Shown here piece by piece: positions 13,601-26,700 of a stretch of 64,000 bases of DNA. Below the pieces are notes generated by a model. It was not told the origin of the DNA. It saw only the letters and a list, made by a program, of their open reading frames with translations, and did no database searches. How positions within the stretch are numbered: position 1 is the stretch's first letter; each line of letters opens with the position of its first letter. Origin of the DNA: Setaria digitata (lineage: Eukaryota; Nematoda; Chromadorea; Rhabditida; Setariidae). The DNA lies in assembly GCA_003640385.1 (NCBI GenBank), contig RCAB01000122.1, positions 1-64,000 on the forward strand, given 5' to 3'. The position numbers and the translations under genes are program-made.

Positions 13601-15012
13601 ATGAATTGATTGCAATTGATGAGGATGCATACGAGGAAGACGACGATTATGATAGGTAAGGAAACACTTATTTCCTTGTTAATTTTGTTGCCTAAACAAG
13701 AAAATTTTGTTGGTGTTTGAAATAATAGCTATGTAAATAAGGGATAGCCGTGACTAAAATCTTAAAATCTTAATTGATTATATTCATAACTAAAGAAATG
13801 TTCTAGTGGCCAAGATTCATCATTTTCATCAGAAGGAAGTCACATGGAAACGAGAGTAACTAGGACACAAAAGCGCCGAAAACTTGTACAGGAAAGCTCT
13901 GGTTACGTTGCTGTTGATGGAGATGGTGAATCGCAAGATTCTTCGGTAGCAGAATCTATAAGTTTCTCTTTTTATTGGTGTTTCGAACAAAGTTCTATTT
14001 CCATTTTTTACTTCGGCGCTCGAGTTTTCAGAAATCTTGATTGTGATTTTAGAAAAAGAATGAATTAGCAGCTGCAGATTTGGATTATGCGCGTTCGTCT
14101 CTTGTTATGATGGAATCAGATCTTTTTGCTAATGATACGAAATCCGATAATGACGATATGCTAGCGGTTGAACCAGCAGGTACCGATCGTGCTTTTTTGT
14201 TAGCATCTTTTTTTTTGTTTTGATAGACTTGGTGATTCAGAATAAGCAACTAAGTTAAACCCAGATCATAAGTTTTGCCAAGCCGATCTTTTCTAATAGC
14301 GGTTAGATTATTAATTTCTGAACTTTACTCCGTTAAAATTTGATGACTTTCTCACTGTGAAAATTTCGAAGTAGGTCCACCCGAAGGTCGTTTCGATATG
14401 GTCAAATACGTTGAAGACATGGAACATCCATCGTTATACACAATTGATGCTAAGAGAAAAGGTAATATTGGACGGTTTTTCAATCACAGCTGTCAACCCA
14501 ACATTCGCGCTCAGCTGGTATACGTTGATACTCATGATTTTCGTTTACCGTGGATTGCATTTTTTACGACAACAAAGATTTCTGCAGGCTCCGTACGTTG
14601 CCTCTGTCTAACATTCAGATTCCGGCTATATTTGGAAAAGTGAAAATCAGATTCTGTAGATAATGTTGCTTTTGCGATTTTGATTTTTATATAAAAACAT
14701 TTAGCAAGCTTGTTATACGTCTGGTTTTGTATGATTAATCGTAATGTTTATATGTAGCGAATAAATTTAAGAAAATTGAGGCTTAATTTAATATCCTGAA
14801 TTTCAAAATAAGTTTCTCTATTTACTGTTATAGAGTTTTAATCTAGTCATAAAGTAAAATAGCATATATTAGATATATTAAATCTAATTCTTACTTCATG
14901 CCTTCATTTTTAGGAGTTGTTTTGGGACTATGGTTATTTAGAAGGTGCTGTAGATGGAAAGCAACTTGAATGTTTCTGCGGTTCGCGTTTTTGCCGCAAG
15001 CGACTTCTTTAA
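4609..15012 (+). CDS. met-2: MET-2/SETDB1 histone H3K9 methyltransferase
   Basis: The model has 31 exons and 1293 aa, close to human SETDB1. Exons start at 4609, 4944, 5398, 5677, 5990, 6318, 6623, 6948, 7429, 7973, 8455, 8685, 8870, 9330, 9627, 9939, 10204, 10478, 10764, 11168, 11508, 12050, 12276, 12503, 12916, 13372, 13574, 13807, 14053, 14375 and 14914. Tudor-like sequence covers roughly residues 365-515, an MBD about 780-845 (LLTGWSRE through RLGDIARYLK), and a Cys-rich pre-SET about 895-930. The SET domain is split: GWGVRSM near 997 and GDEYFADINLVD, then an acidic insert of about 140 residues, then RFFNHSCQPN near 1225 and ELFWDYGY. The post-SET CFCGSRFC and a basic tail end the protein. 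This architecture defines the SETDB1 family, which mono- to trimethylates H3K9 in heterochromatin. The exon 7 donor (6738, GTTGGA) is weak and the intron after 13041 begins with GC. Confidence 0.95.
13042..13371 (+). other. GC-AG intron within the MET-2 SET domain
   Basis: The exon ends GGGAAAGCG at 13041 and the intron starts GCAAGC. The next exon starts after TTTGTAG at 13371 with GDEYFAD, which is where other SETDB1 proteins continue. No GT donor nearby keeps both frame and alignment. GC-AG introns are a known minor class with strong exon-side consensus. Confidence 0.7.
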
Positions 15013-15704
15013 GATATGGATGCCGTTTTCAGCGTCCTACTAGTTACTATTGCTATTAGTAAATTTTATATTCCAAATCTTTTTCAATTATTAGTTGCAA
15101 ATAAAAGGTTTGCTGTATGTATGTCTTCAAACATTGTATCAAAGAAGGTATTTAGGAGATTAGAAGGACTTACGGTGCACTTAGAAAAAACTTACTTGGA
15201 TTACATTTTTTTTCCTTAAAGTTTGTCTCAGAAATTGACTACTTTGATGAATTTTGTTGGTATGGAAGGAAAAAAAAAAACAAATTTTCTAATGTAGGAA
15301 ATGTAGACTTGTAAGTGATACTTAAATTTTTGTATTTCGTAAGGAACACTTCGGAGTTTTTTATCTGTTTTTCTAATTCCAATATTGACTGATAAATGAC
15401 AGCAACAAATCTTTATTCAAGCTTTCACAACTGAATTATATTGTATCCGATTTTCGGAAGGAAAGTAAGCTCTCGAGAGATAACAGGAAATTTGCTGATT
15501 GAAGTGAAAATTTTGAATATTTTCTGATATTGATTTCTCTTTTGTTGTTCACAGTATTTCAGTTTCGATTTTTATGTCTAGGAAATTTCTTGATGAGACA
15601 CCTCAAATTCTATGAATTTTTTCATCAAATAAGTGAGAAATTATTCAATTGAAGATATTCTTTGGATAAGCAATCTCGTAGAACTTCTTCCTTATCGGAT
15701 TTGT
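15013..15704. other. Convergent 3' flank of MET-2 and collagen A
   Basis: This 692 bp spacer lies between two convergent stops and no coding exon is evident. A canonical AATAAA sits at 15100-15105, 88 nt after the MET-2 stop, and is its likely polyadenylation signal. Confidence 0.5.
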
Positions 15705-18700
15705 TCAACGCCTTGTACCGTCTTCGAAGAAAACACCACCATCCAAAGCGCAATACTTTGGACAAATGCCACGTTCGCCTTGTGGTCCGGTATGTCCTGG
15801 TGGTCCTTCTTGTCCATCCTCACCTGGTTGACCAGGTTGCCCAGGTGGTCCTGGTGGTCCTTGAACTCCCTGTGGGCCCTCTGAACCTGGACGCCCTGCT
15901 GGACCTTGATCACCGGGTAATCCTTGCGGTCCCTGCAAATACCACCATTTTGCATTAATATGATTCAAATCCAAGTTTTTCGCTCAAATTTTTTTGATTT
16001 GCAAAAACTTTCCAGGAAAATTAACTTTTCATAACCCAAGACACTTACTGGTTCACCAGGTGGACCTGGGTCGCCGGGTGTTGCTGGTGAACTAATAGCT
16101 GGTCGTCCCGGATCTCCTCGTGGGCCGTCACGACCGGGCTCTCCTGGTGGTCCAGGTTGTCCTGGAGGACCTTGCGGGCCTGGTGGTCCATCATTACCAT
16201 TTCTGCCAGGATAGCCAGGTGGGCCAGCATTTCCTAAAATTACCTTGGTGGTTGGTGTACTGAAAATATCGATCCTTTCTTGAGCATCTAATTTTATAGT
16301 CATGTAATCTATTTTTCTAAAAACTAAGATCACGGTCAGAATAGCACCTTGATCTCCTGGAGGTCCTGGTGGTCCGGGTTCTCCTGGTGGGCATGGTGTG
16401 CATGGCGGTTCTACAGTTTCTTCACAAATCCTAAAATTAGAACTTGACTAAAAATTTGTTCTCAATATATTTTTTGAACTTTAATTTGTAAACGTTTTAA
16501 GAATGGACCTAAGTGAAAATAAAACTAACGCTGGTGGTCTTCCTGGAAATCCTGGGGCTCCTTGTGCCCCGGGACGTCCAGGAATGCCATGCTTTCCTGG
16601 TGGACCATCTGGACCGGGTAATCCTGGTAAGCAGCAACCTGAAAGTAATGAAATTAACTCTGACCAATTAAAAAACATACTTCTCAAAAATTTCCTCCAA
16701 TTTCGAGATAGCCTAAATTTGGAAATGGAGCAATTCAGAATTTGATTCAAATGCAATTAGACTTAAAATACCATTTCAAATGTTCTTCAAACTGACCCTC
16801 ACAATAACTGCTTTGCCTCTTGGCACGGCCACTACTGGTTTGTGTAAAATTGTTTAGAAATTTTTGGAATGTAGGTGTATTATCCCGAGGTGCTGCACGA
16901 TACTCGTTTACTTCGATCATTATATCATGAGCTGATAGCTGAAAATGATAAATTTTATTATTTTAATCAGAAATAATCATATATATATTGATTATTATTG
17001 CAAATTACATTTCTTCTCGTGTGTCATTTAGGTGGAATCCCTTTCATTATTCTTCTTTCCATTCTGTGGATATAATTAATTTTACTACTAGACGAATGAG
17101 TGAAATCAAATAATTGAATTTTTTTCTTCTGTACAATTCTATCATCCAGAAAGGATTGATAGTTTAAAGAGATATTGACATAATAGTTTTAAAGGTAAGA
17201 AATTGAACTCAACCATTTTCTCCTCTGCACTATTCAGTTTAGCTTAGTACTGTAAATATTTACTAAAATTTTTAAATTTTTTTTTTAGGAAAAAAAAAAG
17301 AATGACCATTACTAGCTAATGTTACAAGTTTCACCTGTATAAGTGACATAAAATGGAATTTTCATTTGCTTTCCAAATTCATTTTCATTCTTTTTTTTTT
17401 TCCTAAAAAATTTGAATCTATACATTTCACGTATCACGATATTCTCAATGGTATTTTTATCAGTAACTATTATCATATTATCACTATTAATAGCAGTTAT
17501 GACTAGTTTCACAGAGATACAGAGACCATTAACTGCCCGATAGAATTTTTTTCTAAACAAAATTGAGGAATTCAATTTCACGTATTTTTCCCATGAATAC
17601 TGCTGAAATACTGACAGTTGTAGCTCATGATGCGATTTAAAACACTAGGGTTTAATGTAAATGTAGTTAGTTAAGCAATAAATTGCGAAAAGAAACAGGT
17701 TCACCGATTTGTTCCTTTTCCAGAAAAGAAAGAATCCACTCTCATTTCAACTCGACAGGATGTGTCAGTCATTATCATATATGACTGTCATATTTTGATA
17801 ATGCCATTTCTAATGTTGAAGAGAAATTTCCAATCAAATTTCCTCTTATTTTCAGTAATTTTTGTACAATTAACTCTTTTTTTGGTACTTGAAAGATTGT
17901 AAAGAGAAGAAAAACATTTTATATTCTTTCTTTGTCATTTCTATCATTTTGAAAAGGAAAAATAATGTTGTTAAGAATTGCATTTGAAGAAACAAATTGC
18001 CGAAAATGTGCGTTCAAAACAAAAAAAAATTAGTGTCAAAAATGTTTGAATGTATTCTTCCTTATCTGTTAAAAATTNGTTTTGAAAAGAAAAATAATGT
18101 TGTTAAAAATTGCATTTGAAGAAACAAATCGCCGAAAATGTGCGTTCAAAACAAAAAAAAATTAGTGTCAAAAATGTTTGAATGTATTCTTCCTTATCTG
18201 TTAAAAATTAAATTCACATAAAAATTTCCAATAAATCGAAGGTTTGAATTATTTCCTTTCTTCTCTTTCTTTGAATATGATAATATCAGTTTTTCCAGAA
18301 GCAAAAAATGAGAAACAATGATAAAATGTAATGAATGATTTGGAAGGTGCCATGAAAAAAAAAAAAGTGTAACAAACAAACAAATCAACATGAAAAGAAT
18401 GGAAAATGAATTTTTTTTTTTATTGCATAAATAAACGATAAGCTAAATTTTAAAAGTCCTAAAAGAAAGATGGGAAATAACTCAGTGATAAAAAGAATCA
18501 AAACTCAACTCTGTCAGAATAAATTTTATCAACCATAACAGATTAAAAAAATATTTCTCTCCTTCTTTTTTTTTTTTTTTGATAACTCACGGAATATTGG
18601 TGAAACGCAGTTATTCACTGAAGAATTTATATATTTTTGAAAGTTTCTGATCGCTATCACCACTATCACTGTCACTGTTTAAACAACTCATCTTTTCTTA

Positions 18701-19017
18701 AACAAAGGCTTATTCAATTGAGCCAGTGAAAAATCAGAATTGAACAGATTAAAATAAAATGAACTTAGGAAGAATTTAAATAATATGAAATATAACGAAA
18801 TAGAAACTGCATGAAATAAAATACATAAAATAAGAAGGGGAAAAATTACCTTACAGAATTCCATTTCCGATTGAACTCGCATATGTATCGAATTAACATA
18901 ATTATTAACCATTGGTAAAGTAATGAAAACGGCCAGAATTGCTACAAATGAAAATGTGACGGCGGAAAATGTGACAAAGCGGTAAGCTTTCTCGCGTATT
19001 TCCGATTCGATCAACAT
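15705..19017 (-). CDS. Cuticle collagen A
   Basis: Six exons read downward: 19017-18850, 16938-16797, 16638-16530, 16430-16348, 16233-16049, 15932-15705; 304 aa. Residues 1-56 form the nematode cuticle-collagen N-terminal domain, with a single hydrophobic segment ([14 protein letters not shown]) and the Cys of MEFCK. A furin-like RAKR site follows in exon 2. Then come interrupted Gly-X-Y blocks framed by Cys clusters ([15 protein letters not shown]). The C-terminus is [10 protein letters not shown] followed by VFFEDGTRR. Such proteins trimerise in the secretory pathway of the hypodermis, are cleaved and are cross-linked into the cuticle. The first intron is long (1.9 kb) and holds an assembly-type duplication around 18078. 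It is a duplicate of collagen B. Which named C. elegans collagen it matches cannot be decided by eye. Confidence 0.95.
17947..18209. repeat. Direct duplication of about 130 bp around a single N
   Basis: Copy 1 (17947-18077) and copy 2 (18080-18209) differ at only a few bases and are separated by N at 18078. This lies in collagen A intron 1. The pattern fits two contig ends with unmerged overlap rather than a real duplication. Confidence 0.8.
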
Positions 19018-19284
19018 GTTGTTGAGCGTCCTGATCCAGTACGATCAATCAATTGATCAAGCAATTCTTTAGCCTTTTTATTCTAAAAATCTTGCTTTTC
19101 TGAAGCACTAAATTAAATTATACCTTATTGGAATGAATTCAACAACAAAAAAAAAAAAAACATTCGAATCTAACACAGTCATTCAAATGATCAAGCAACG
19201 ATCAGATTTCGCATTGAAAATATTTTTTTCCAAAAAATATGCAAGTTACTGCAACTAATTACTGTAATTAACGTATGTATGGAA

Positions 19285-19286
<2 letters not shown>

Positions 19287-19334
<48 letters not shown>

Positions 19335-19350
19335 GGTGTGTGTGTGTGTG
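19287..19350. repeat. (TG)n microsatellite
   Basis: About 64 bp of TG repeats, interrupted once by CGGG near 19333, lie 270 bp upstream of collagen A. Open frames across it encode only Cys-Val or Thr-His repeats and are not genes. Confidence 0.95.
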
Positions 19351-19570
19351 GCTGTATGTGAGATGAATGTGGCAGGAAGCAACTTATATATTGAAGATGG
19401 ACTGCCTAGTGCGGGGGTTTGCTTTTTTTTCGAAAAGGTAGCCTACCCTGAGGGCTTTTGGCAGGAGGATGAACGAAAGCTGAACGACAGGAGCGGTGAT
19501 TTATGAAGTGATCGGTTTACGGAACATAAAAATTAATCTTTTCCCTTCCATTCTTGTCTCCCTTTTTTTT

Positions 19571-19618
19571 CCCTCCCCTCCTCCCCCGCTCCCCCGCCCC
19601 GTCGTTATTCCCCCGCGG
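19571..19618 (-). promoter_or_regulatory. G-rich tract with G-quadruplex potential
   Basis: The plus strand shows successive C runs of three to five in under 50 bp, so the minus strand, which is the sense strand of collagen A, has at least five G runs with short loops. That meets the usual pattern for G-quadruplex formation and is conspicuous in such AT-rich DNA. It lies about 550 bp upstream of the collagen A start. A regulatory role is inference. Confidence 0.45.
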
Positions 19619-19734
19619 CAATTAATACCATCAATTACCGCCTGCGTCACCATTCACTACTTACTATATGTATCAACAGATCAGCATTTGGGCAGGACAA
19701 TTTTACCCTATCCTTTTTTTCCATCCAACCTTCA

Positions 19735-19812
19735 TTTATCCTTATCAGCACTCCTCTTTGTTTACCCTTATCAGCATTCCTCTTCGTTTATCCTTATCAG
19801 CATTCTTTTTCT
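19735..19812. repeat. 26-bp minisatellite, three units
   Basis: Three adjacent 26-bp units begin TTTAYCCTTATCAGCA, at 19735, 19761 and 19787. Units 1 and 2 differ at four positions and unit 3 decays into T-rich sequence at its end. Confidence 0.85.
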
Positions 19813-22800
19813 TTTTCTGTTTTTACACATTATTTTCCTCATTTAGGTGATAGATAAATTGACCTAGAATAACTTTTATTTTTTCTATCTTCTTTTCTTA
19901 AATTAATTGTATGGTCACTTTTCTTTCCCGAAATTTTCTTGATTAGCAAATAGTACTCAGTAGCTAATTCATATTATTAATTCCATTCTTTCTGTTCCTT
20001 GGGAATTTCTTAAATTACTATCATTATATTACTTAACATCAGTTGTACTGTCCAACCAGTGTATTATCTACCTGTTCTAATACATGGACAATATTTTTCG
20101 CTCCCGATCTCTTCCCTCATTACTTCCATCCTTCGGGTTTTTTTTTTTTTTTTCGTAAATTTAACTGGCTGTTGATGAACTACTGTTATTGTCCAAGAAC
20201 AAAAAGAAACATGTTTTTGTCTAAATTAATCACACTGTTTATTATCGACAGCTGACTTAAACATGCTGATGTTTAGATGAGCAAGAAATATTATACATAT
20301 ACATACCATATTATATATGTCATGTGATTATAATTAAAGATAATTAATATGTGTTTTTCTGGTGATGAAAGAAATCTTCTTCAAATTTAAAATTATATCA
20401 CCTCTGTTGTACATTCGTAATTGTTGAGAGAATTAACGAATGTAATAATTTGAATAATGAATATTTGATTGTATTGAAATTTGATTGAATATTTGATTAT
20501 ATATATATATATATATATATAATATATTATACAATACTTTATAATCATGTTATATAATCACTTATATCTTATTATAAAATACTTGTTTTAATAAAGTATT
20601 TTATCATGACAAAAAATTTATTAATGTTAAACGTGAAAAAAGTTATAATCAGATTTAATAATATTCCTTTATAGCCGAATGAATTTTTCTCAATTTTAGA
20701 GGTTTAATTCAAAAAAAAAAAAAAAATTCCTGTTTTTGATTAGTGTTATCAACAATGCATTCAAATTCTTTTCTCATCCGTACTTACTGATTGCTTAGTG
20801 AATTGAATATGAAAAGAAAAATTCCTTTTTTTTTTTGTTGTTGTTGTTAATTAATGCCCAACAACTCGTTCAATTCAAATCCATCAGCAGTTTTTATATT
20901 GGCTGCTTTTTTTTGTGCTTTGTCTATTTTAGCGAAAAATAAATTCTTATCAAAATTATCTAACAATTTTAAGTCTTATTACACGGTGTTGATTTTATAA
21001 AAATTTTATCTAGTCTAATAAATTTTAAATTTACTTATTTCATGACTTAATTGTTCAAACGATTTTGCAATGATTTTTTTTTTTTTTGCCCAAACAGAGA
21101 GCTTGAGTTATTATATTTTCGATGTTTATAACAATTCTCCTTTTGCGAATTTGCTTGTAAATTTAGAAATTGGATGGAAATGAAAAATGAAATCAAATAA
21201 TGATGATAAAACTTGGACGTTTTGATTTTAATTTTAGTTTTATGCTAATTTTCTATTCGGACTAATTGATTTCATACAAGTGTAACAATGCAATCACTGA
21301 TACATTTCAGTTTTACTGAATTTATGAATTCAGAGTAAAAAAATCGAATGAATTCAGCAAAAATATTTTTCGTTACAAATCATTCCTGAAATAATTCGTA
21401 GAAAAAATCTTTAAATTTTGGAAAATTTAAAATATATTTTTTCAAAGATATCCACGGCAAAAATGACAACTCCTCTTAATATTAACAGCAAATTTTTATA
21501 AACATTTGGTAAGTTTTGCAAAAATGACATAAGATTTAGGCTTTTAGTGCTTTATTAGTTTGTAAATCGTTTATGATGATGACATATTCGAAAAATCGCC
21601 TTGGTTATTTGCTATAGCTTACATTGTATTCGACAAAATTGACACGCTTACTGTAGAGGACAGTATGCCCAGTTATTGTAGAGGATAGTATGTCTAAGGG
21701 AATTGATGCTTACTGTAAATAATACACTAAAATGAAAGTGACACACTTACGTGGATAACAGTGCATTTAATAAAGTTACTACAATCCCCATAAAAGTATT
21801 ATGAAAAATACTATTTTAATAAAATTAACAATGCTTACTGTATGTTTTCCAAGATAACGATGAGAATTAAAAATGTTGTAGCTAAAATAAATTTTGTATG
21901 CTTAAATTTATGTATCGGCAACATAATGCAATTAAATTAATTAGTTAATATCATTTTATTACCATACAATGATAGGAATGATTGATAACAAATCATTTCG
22001 CATGGATTTCGAACTGAACTGAGTTGTTGATTTTTATAGCATCGCAACATTTGCCGTTGTTAACTGAGTAGAAATATTTTTGATGGCAAGAAATTTCGAA
22101 AATTGCCCAAATGTTCTTAATTTGACAGTTGTCAACATTGAACTTTGAAGATTTTTGAGCAGAATTTCACGTTTTCATTTTTTTTTTTTTTTTTTTTGCA
22201 AGCGTTTGATAGGCAACATAGTTTCTTTGTTATTCTTTCGTATCATTCTGACACAACACAACAAAAGTTAATTTAATTTCTCAAAAAAAAAAAAAAAAAA
22301 AAAACATTTGATGGTAAATAAGAAATTAGAGGAGAAATGGTGCTTGTGCCTTTTTTTTTTCGTTTTTTTGTTTCTTTTTGAAAAACTCAATTTTCATTCA
22401 ATTCCGCATTAAATTCTGTCCAAAGGAGGGTAGCAGTGGAAATTAATTTTTCGGAAATGAAAAAATGGCTGTTCCGTACGGTCTTTGTAATCTTTCAAAG
22501 ATACATGATGCTTAAACTGCAAAAAAAAAAAAAAAAAAGAAAAAGAAAAAGAAATTGTTGGATTGGTTAGTTAATTGAATAATCAATTCTTTGGGATTCT
22601 CGGAGTCTCTTTTTTTTTAAATTTCTTTTTGAATTGTATGCAGTTAGATATCTCAATTAGTTCTTACTATAATTATATTTTAATATGATTAAGTTTTGTT
22701 TGATTAAGTTAGTTTTAATACGATATTCTTTATAATAAGATGAATATCGTTTGGAACACTCAGTAAATGTTTCGGATTCAGGTTGTATTGTTTTATTGTA

Positions 22801-23710
22801 TGTCATATTCATCGTTGTATTCAAATCAATCATTTTTCTTTTCTTTTTTTTTTTGCTACTGATTGAATTTGATAAGTGTTTTTCAAAAATTCAGCAAATG
22901 CAATTACAGTACTGTAATTCCCCCTTCCTGATCTGAAATTTTTAACTATCTTTTGTTTTAATTCGCTTCAGTTTTGAGATGACAAATTTTCAGGGCGAAA
23001 AAAATTTCAATAACAATAATATTTATGGTTTGCAACGAAATAAAAGAAAAATGGTAAAATATTATTGAAAATAATTTTTTCAAAAAAATTTCGAAGGAAT
23101 TTTGAATTTTTTTTTTCATGCAGTGTTTGTTTATATGTGTCCAAAAGATCTTTAGTTCTAATTGGTTTTGTTATAGTTTTGCGAAGATGTGCGGTAAGAA
23201 ATTACTCGCATACAAATGAAATGGTTAGGAATGTAATGCTTAATTCTTAGCTTGAATTTATTGGAGTGTAAGCAGATGAATGAAATGAAAATACCGCTCA
23301 TAGGATTGGTAATATATTAGGCAGGTATTGAGAATCGAGATGTAATGAGCTGAGATAATGATGCAAATTATTTATTATTGGACTTCTTCACTTTTTGTAA
23401 TTAACATTTTTCGCTTTTTTATTTCTTTTCTTTTTTACTTATTAAATAAGAATTTGTGTCAACAGTAAACATTGAGAATATTTCGTCTCGCTGAAAATTT
23501 CACAAAGCCAACGAAGAAGACCAATCCATAATATAATCCTAAAATAATTAGGATTTATAAAAGAGTTGGAAAAAATAATTGCCTTTATTCGAAATTATTA
23601 AAATTACAAGATAAATAGGGTAATTAAATAACATAAAGGCGCAAAAAAATATGAGAACTTATGGGAACACTAGAAAATAAAGTTGGAAAAAAAATATGAA
23701 AACTAGTTAC

Positions 23711-26700
23711 TTAGCGTCGTGTTCCATCCTCGAAGAAGACACCGCCATCCAGAGCACAATATTTGGGACAAATACCCGGTTCACCAGGTCGTCCAGGTTG
23801 ACCTTCCTGCCCTGGCTCGCCCGGCGACCCTGGACTACCCTGTTGTCCTGGTTGACCAGGTGGACCGCGAACACCAGGCTTTCCTGGCTGTCCTGCATTC
23901 CCTTTCGGTCCCGTATCACCAGGCTCTCCTGGAGTCCCCTGTAAAATGTTTACATATTGATCGAATGCTGTTAATTTCAGATTTGGAGCCAAAGAAACCG
24001 AAAAACTTGACAATTCACGAACTTCTGCTCCAGGTGGCCCCTGATCTCCTGGCTCTGAAGGCTTGCTAATAACTGAGCGACCTGGCTCGCCAGGTAGGCC
24101 ATCCGCTCCCGGATTTCCATCAGGTCCTGGTAGTCCTGGTGGTCCTCGCATTCCTGGGCGTCCAACATTTCCGTTACGACCTGGTTGTCCTGGTGGTCCA
24201 GAAGGTCCTGCATTGAAAAAAAGAAAAGGTCATCCTCTATTTGATGGCGTCATTTGTTAATCATATTTGGTTTCTTCGTTTGACCTGAATGTTAATGCCG
24301 AATCCATTCACAACTCCTCGAATTAAGAACAATCCATACAATCAACCAAAAAAAAGGATATATCCTGAATTCTTCCTGGATTTAGAACCAGTTTTCATTA
24401 TTATTTCAGCATTTATTGATATCTGATGTGATGCATCGGTCTGTTAAGAAAACAAGGAAAAATTATCAGTGGATGTGCTCTTTTCATCGTGCTGATTAAC
24501 ATATTGTAATTGATAATTGGTGAAAAGGAAATATAAAGCGTGATGTCGTTGACTGCTTGAATCATTCGTCATCATTGTAAATTGTGATAAATATACCAGA
24601 TATTATAATGATTTGTACTGGTTCACTCCAAGTTATTCACTGTTTCAATCATTCATTATCATTGTAAACAGTGGTTAGTGATAAATATTATCAAAGGTTG
24701 AAATATTTGCAATAAATATGTCGGTAATAAATTATTTGATATGAGAAATGTGACTTTTCCTCGCTAAGAGAGAAATCTGTTGGTTTCTTATCTTTTTTTT
24801 TTTTTTGTTTTACTAGGAGAAGTAATAAAAAAAAGCAAGATATGGTTATCAGGAAAAAAAATTCGTGAGTGACAAATAACGGATGACGGAAATGAGAAAT
24901 AGAATTGTTAAGGATGAACCTAAAAGATGGAACGGTCAAGTGTGGAAATGACAGGAAACGTTCCGGTCGCGCAACCGTTTCCCATCATCTGTGTGTACAC
25001 GTATATGTTATATGCGTAGAATGTTGACAACGATTTTCACGGGCAGAAAGAGCAAAAAGAAACCTGTTTCAATCAAATTTCCATTTAGATGAAACTATTT
25101 GGGTGATAGTAAATCTCAATAGAACAATGAACTTCTTGTCTTTGAGAGGGATATGTGGAATAATTGCAAAATTATAGTTTTAATTATTGCATATGTAATT
25201 ATTAAATTGAAGGGACACTTTATTTCAATGACAAATTTAGTTGTGATAATCTTTCCTGAAGTTCTATAATCCTTTGCTGATGAACCATCAATATTTGTGA
25301 TTGATAAGAAAATTGATTTGCCAAAAGAAAATACATATATACGTATATATATATATATATATATATNATATATATATATAAGAAAAAAATATGCTGATGA
25401 ATTTTATAATAGTTCTTAAAAGAAAAAGAGAACGAAAACCTTTCTCTCCGCTTCCTCCAGGTTGTCCTGGTTGGCCTGGTGGACATGGCTTGCACGGGGG
25501 TGGTTCCACATCTTCGCATATTCTATAAATTTTTAATGAAATATAATTAAAAAGTAATACATTTTATATATGAAAAATTGTTGCTCTTTCTACTCGAGCA
25601 TTAAAATTCCAATTTACAATTTAAAAGATCCCAATTATAATGGAATATCTCGAAATTCACTTAGGGCAATCAGTAAAATTCAAAAGGAATTATGAAAATT
25701 ATGGAAAAATGGTGAAAAGTAACTAACTGACCGTGGTGGCCTTCCAGGAAGGCCAGGTGCGCCTGGTGCTCCTGGACGTCCTGGCATTCCTGGCTTGCCA
25801 GGTAGACCGTCAGGTCCCGGTAGGCCGGGTAAGCAGCATCCTGAAATTTCAAGCAGTACAAATAAGTAAACAGACAATTTCGAAAACAAAGTTTGAAAAT
25901 GTGAAGATATCAACACAATCCCTCCCTCAAAAATTTTTTTGAAAACCTTCGCATCCAGCTTGTCTCTTAGCTCGAGTGATATTGAATGGAATTTCGGTAT
26001 CGTCATCAGCATCATCATTTAATGTCGAGGATTCTCCAAATGGATCACGATGTTCACGCATTTCAAGCATCACTTCCCGAGCTGATGCCTGAATTTGGAT
26101 TTTAATTTCAGGCAATTATCTCTAACATATTCCGCACCTCAACTTTCTTGCTCTTTTCCAATAACTCTAAACTATTTACCAGTCATAAAGTGTGGACCCT
26201 TTCCGAATAGTTCACTACAATAAAGTTTAGTGCATCTATTAAAGCTTATCATACCTTTTTAAGGCTAATGTGTCTATTCTATCTAACTAGCGTATTTGTC
26301 TGTTTAGAACTAGTGTAAATATGTTACAATAAAATAACTACATCAGATTAGTGTATATCCGATTAAGGTCATGTATCTGCTTACGATTTTTCTACCTGAG
26401 TAAAGTTCATGCACTTATCTTAAGGGTAGTGTACCTATGTAAAATAATTTATCTATTTAAATAAGACTTTCAGTATGCTTGTTTAAAGTAGTACATGCAG
26501 TACATGCCCTAGCCTACCTTTTTCGAATTTCTCCAGTGTTCTTAACTTCTGCACTCCATCTATTTATCATTATTATCACTCATAAAGTTATCAGCTTTCT
26601 ATCATGCATAAATAGTGCTACCACACCTGACAGTATTCCATTTCCTCGTAAATTCGAGAATTGATAGTTGAGACATAATTGTTAACCATTGGCAAAGTGA

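Larger units (their letters stand above)
19018..23710. other. 4.7 kb spacer between the collagens
   Basis: No coding exon is supported. The first 0.8 kb, upstream of collagen A, holds a TG repeat, a strongly C-rich (G-rich on the minus strand) tract and a 26-bp minisatellite. The remainder is very AT-rich, with an AT repeat near 20500-20522 and many A or T runs. Around 21640-21780 there are loosely repeated phrases of the type CTTACTGTAGAGGA, too diverged to call a family. Open frames here are short and of simple composition. Confidence 0.6.

Noticed and set aside
15662..15958. Plus-strand frames across the collagen A exons (also 23696-24069 in collagen B)
   Set aside because: Antisense shadows of Gly-X-Y coding sequence, which lacks stops on the other strand because of its composition.
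19191..19506. Thr-His and Cys-Val repeat frames
   Set aside because: Both are translations of the TG microsatellite.
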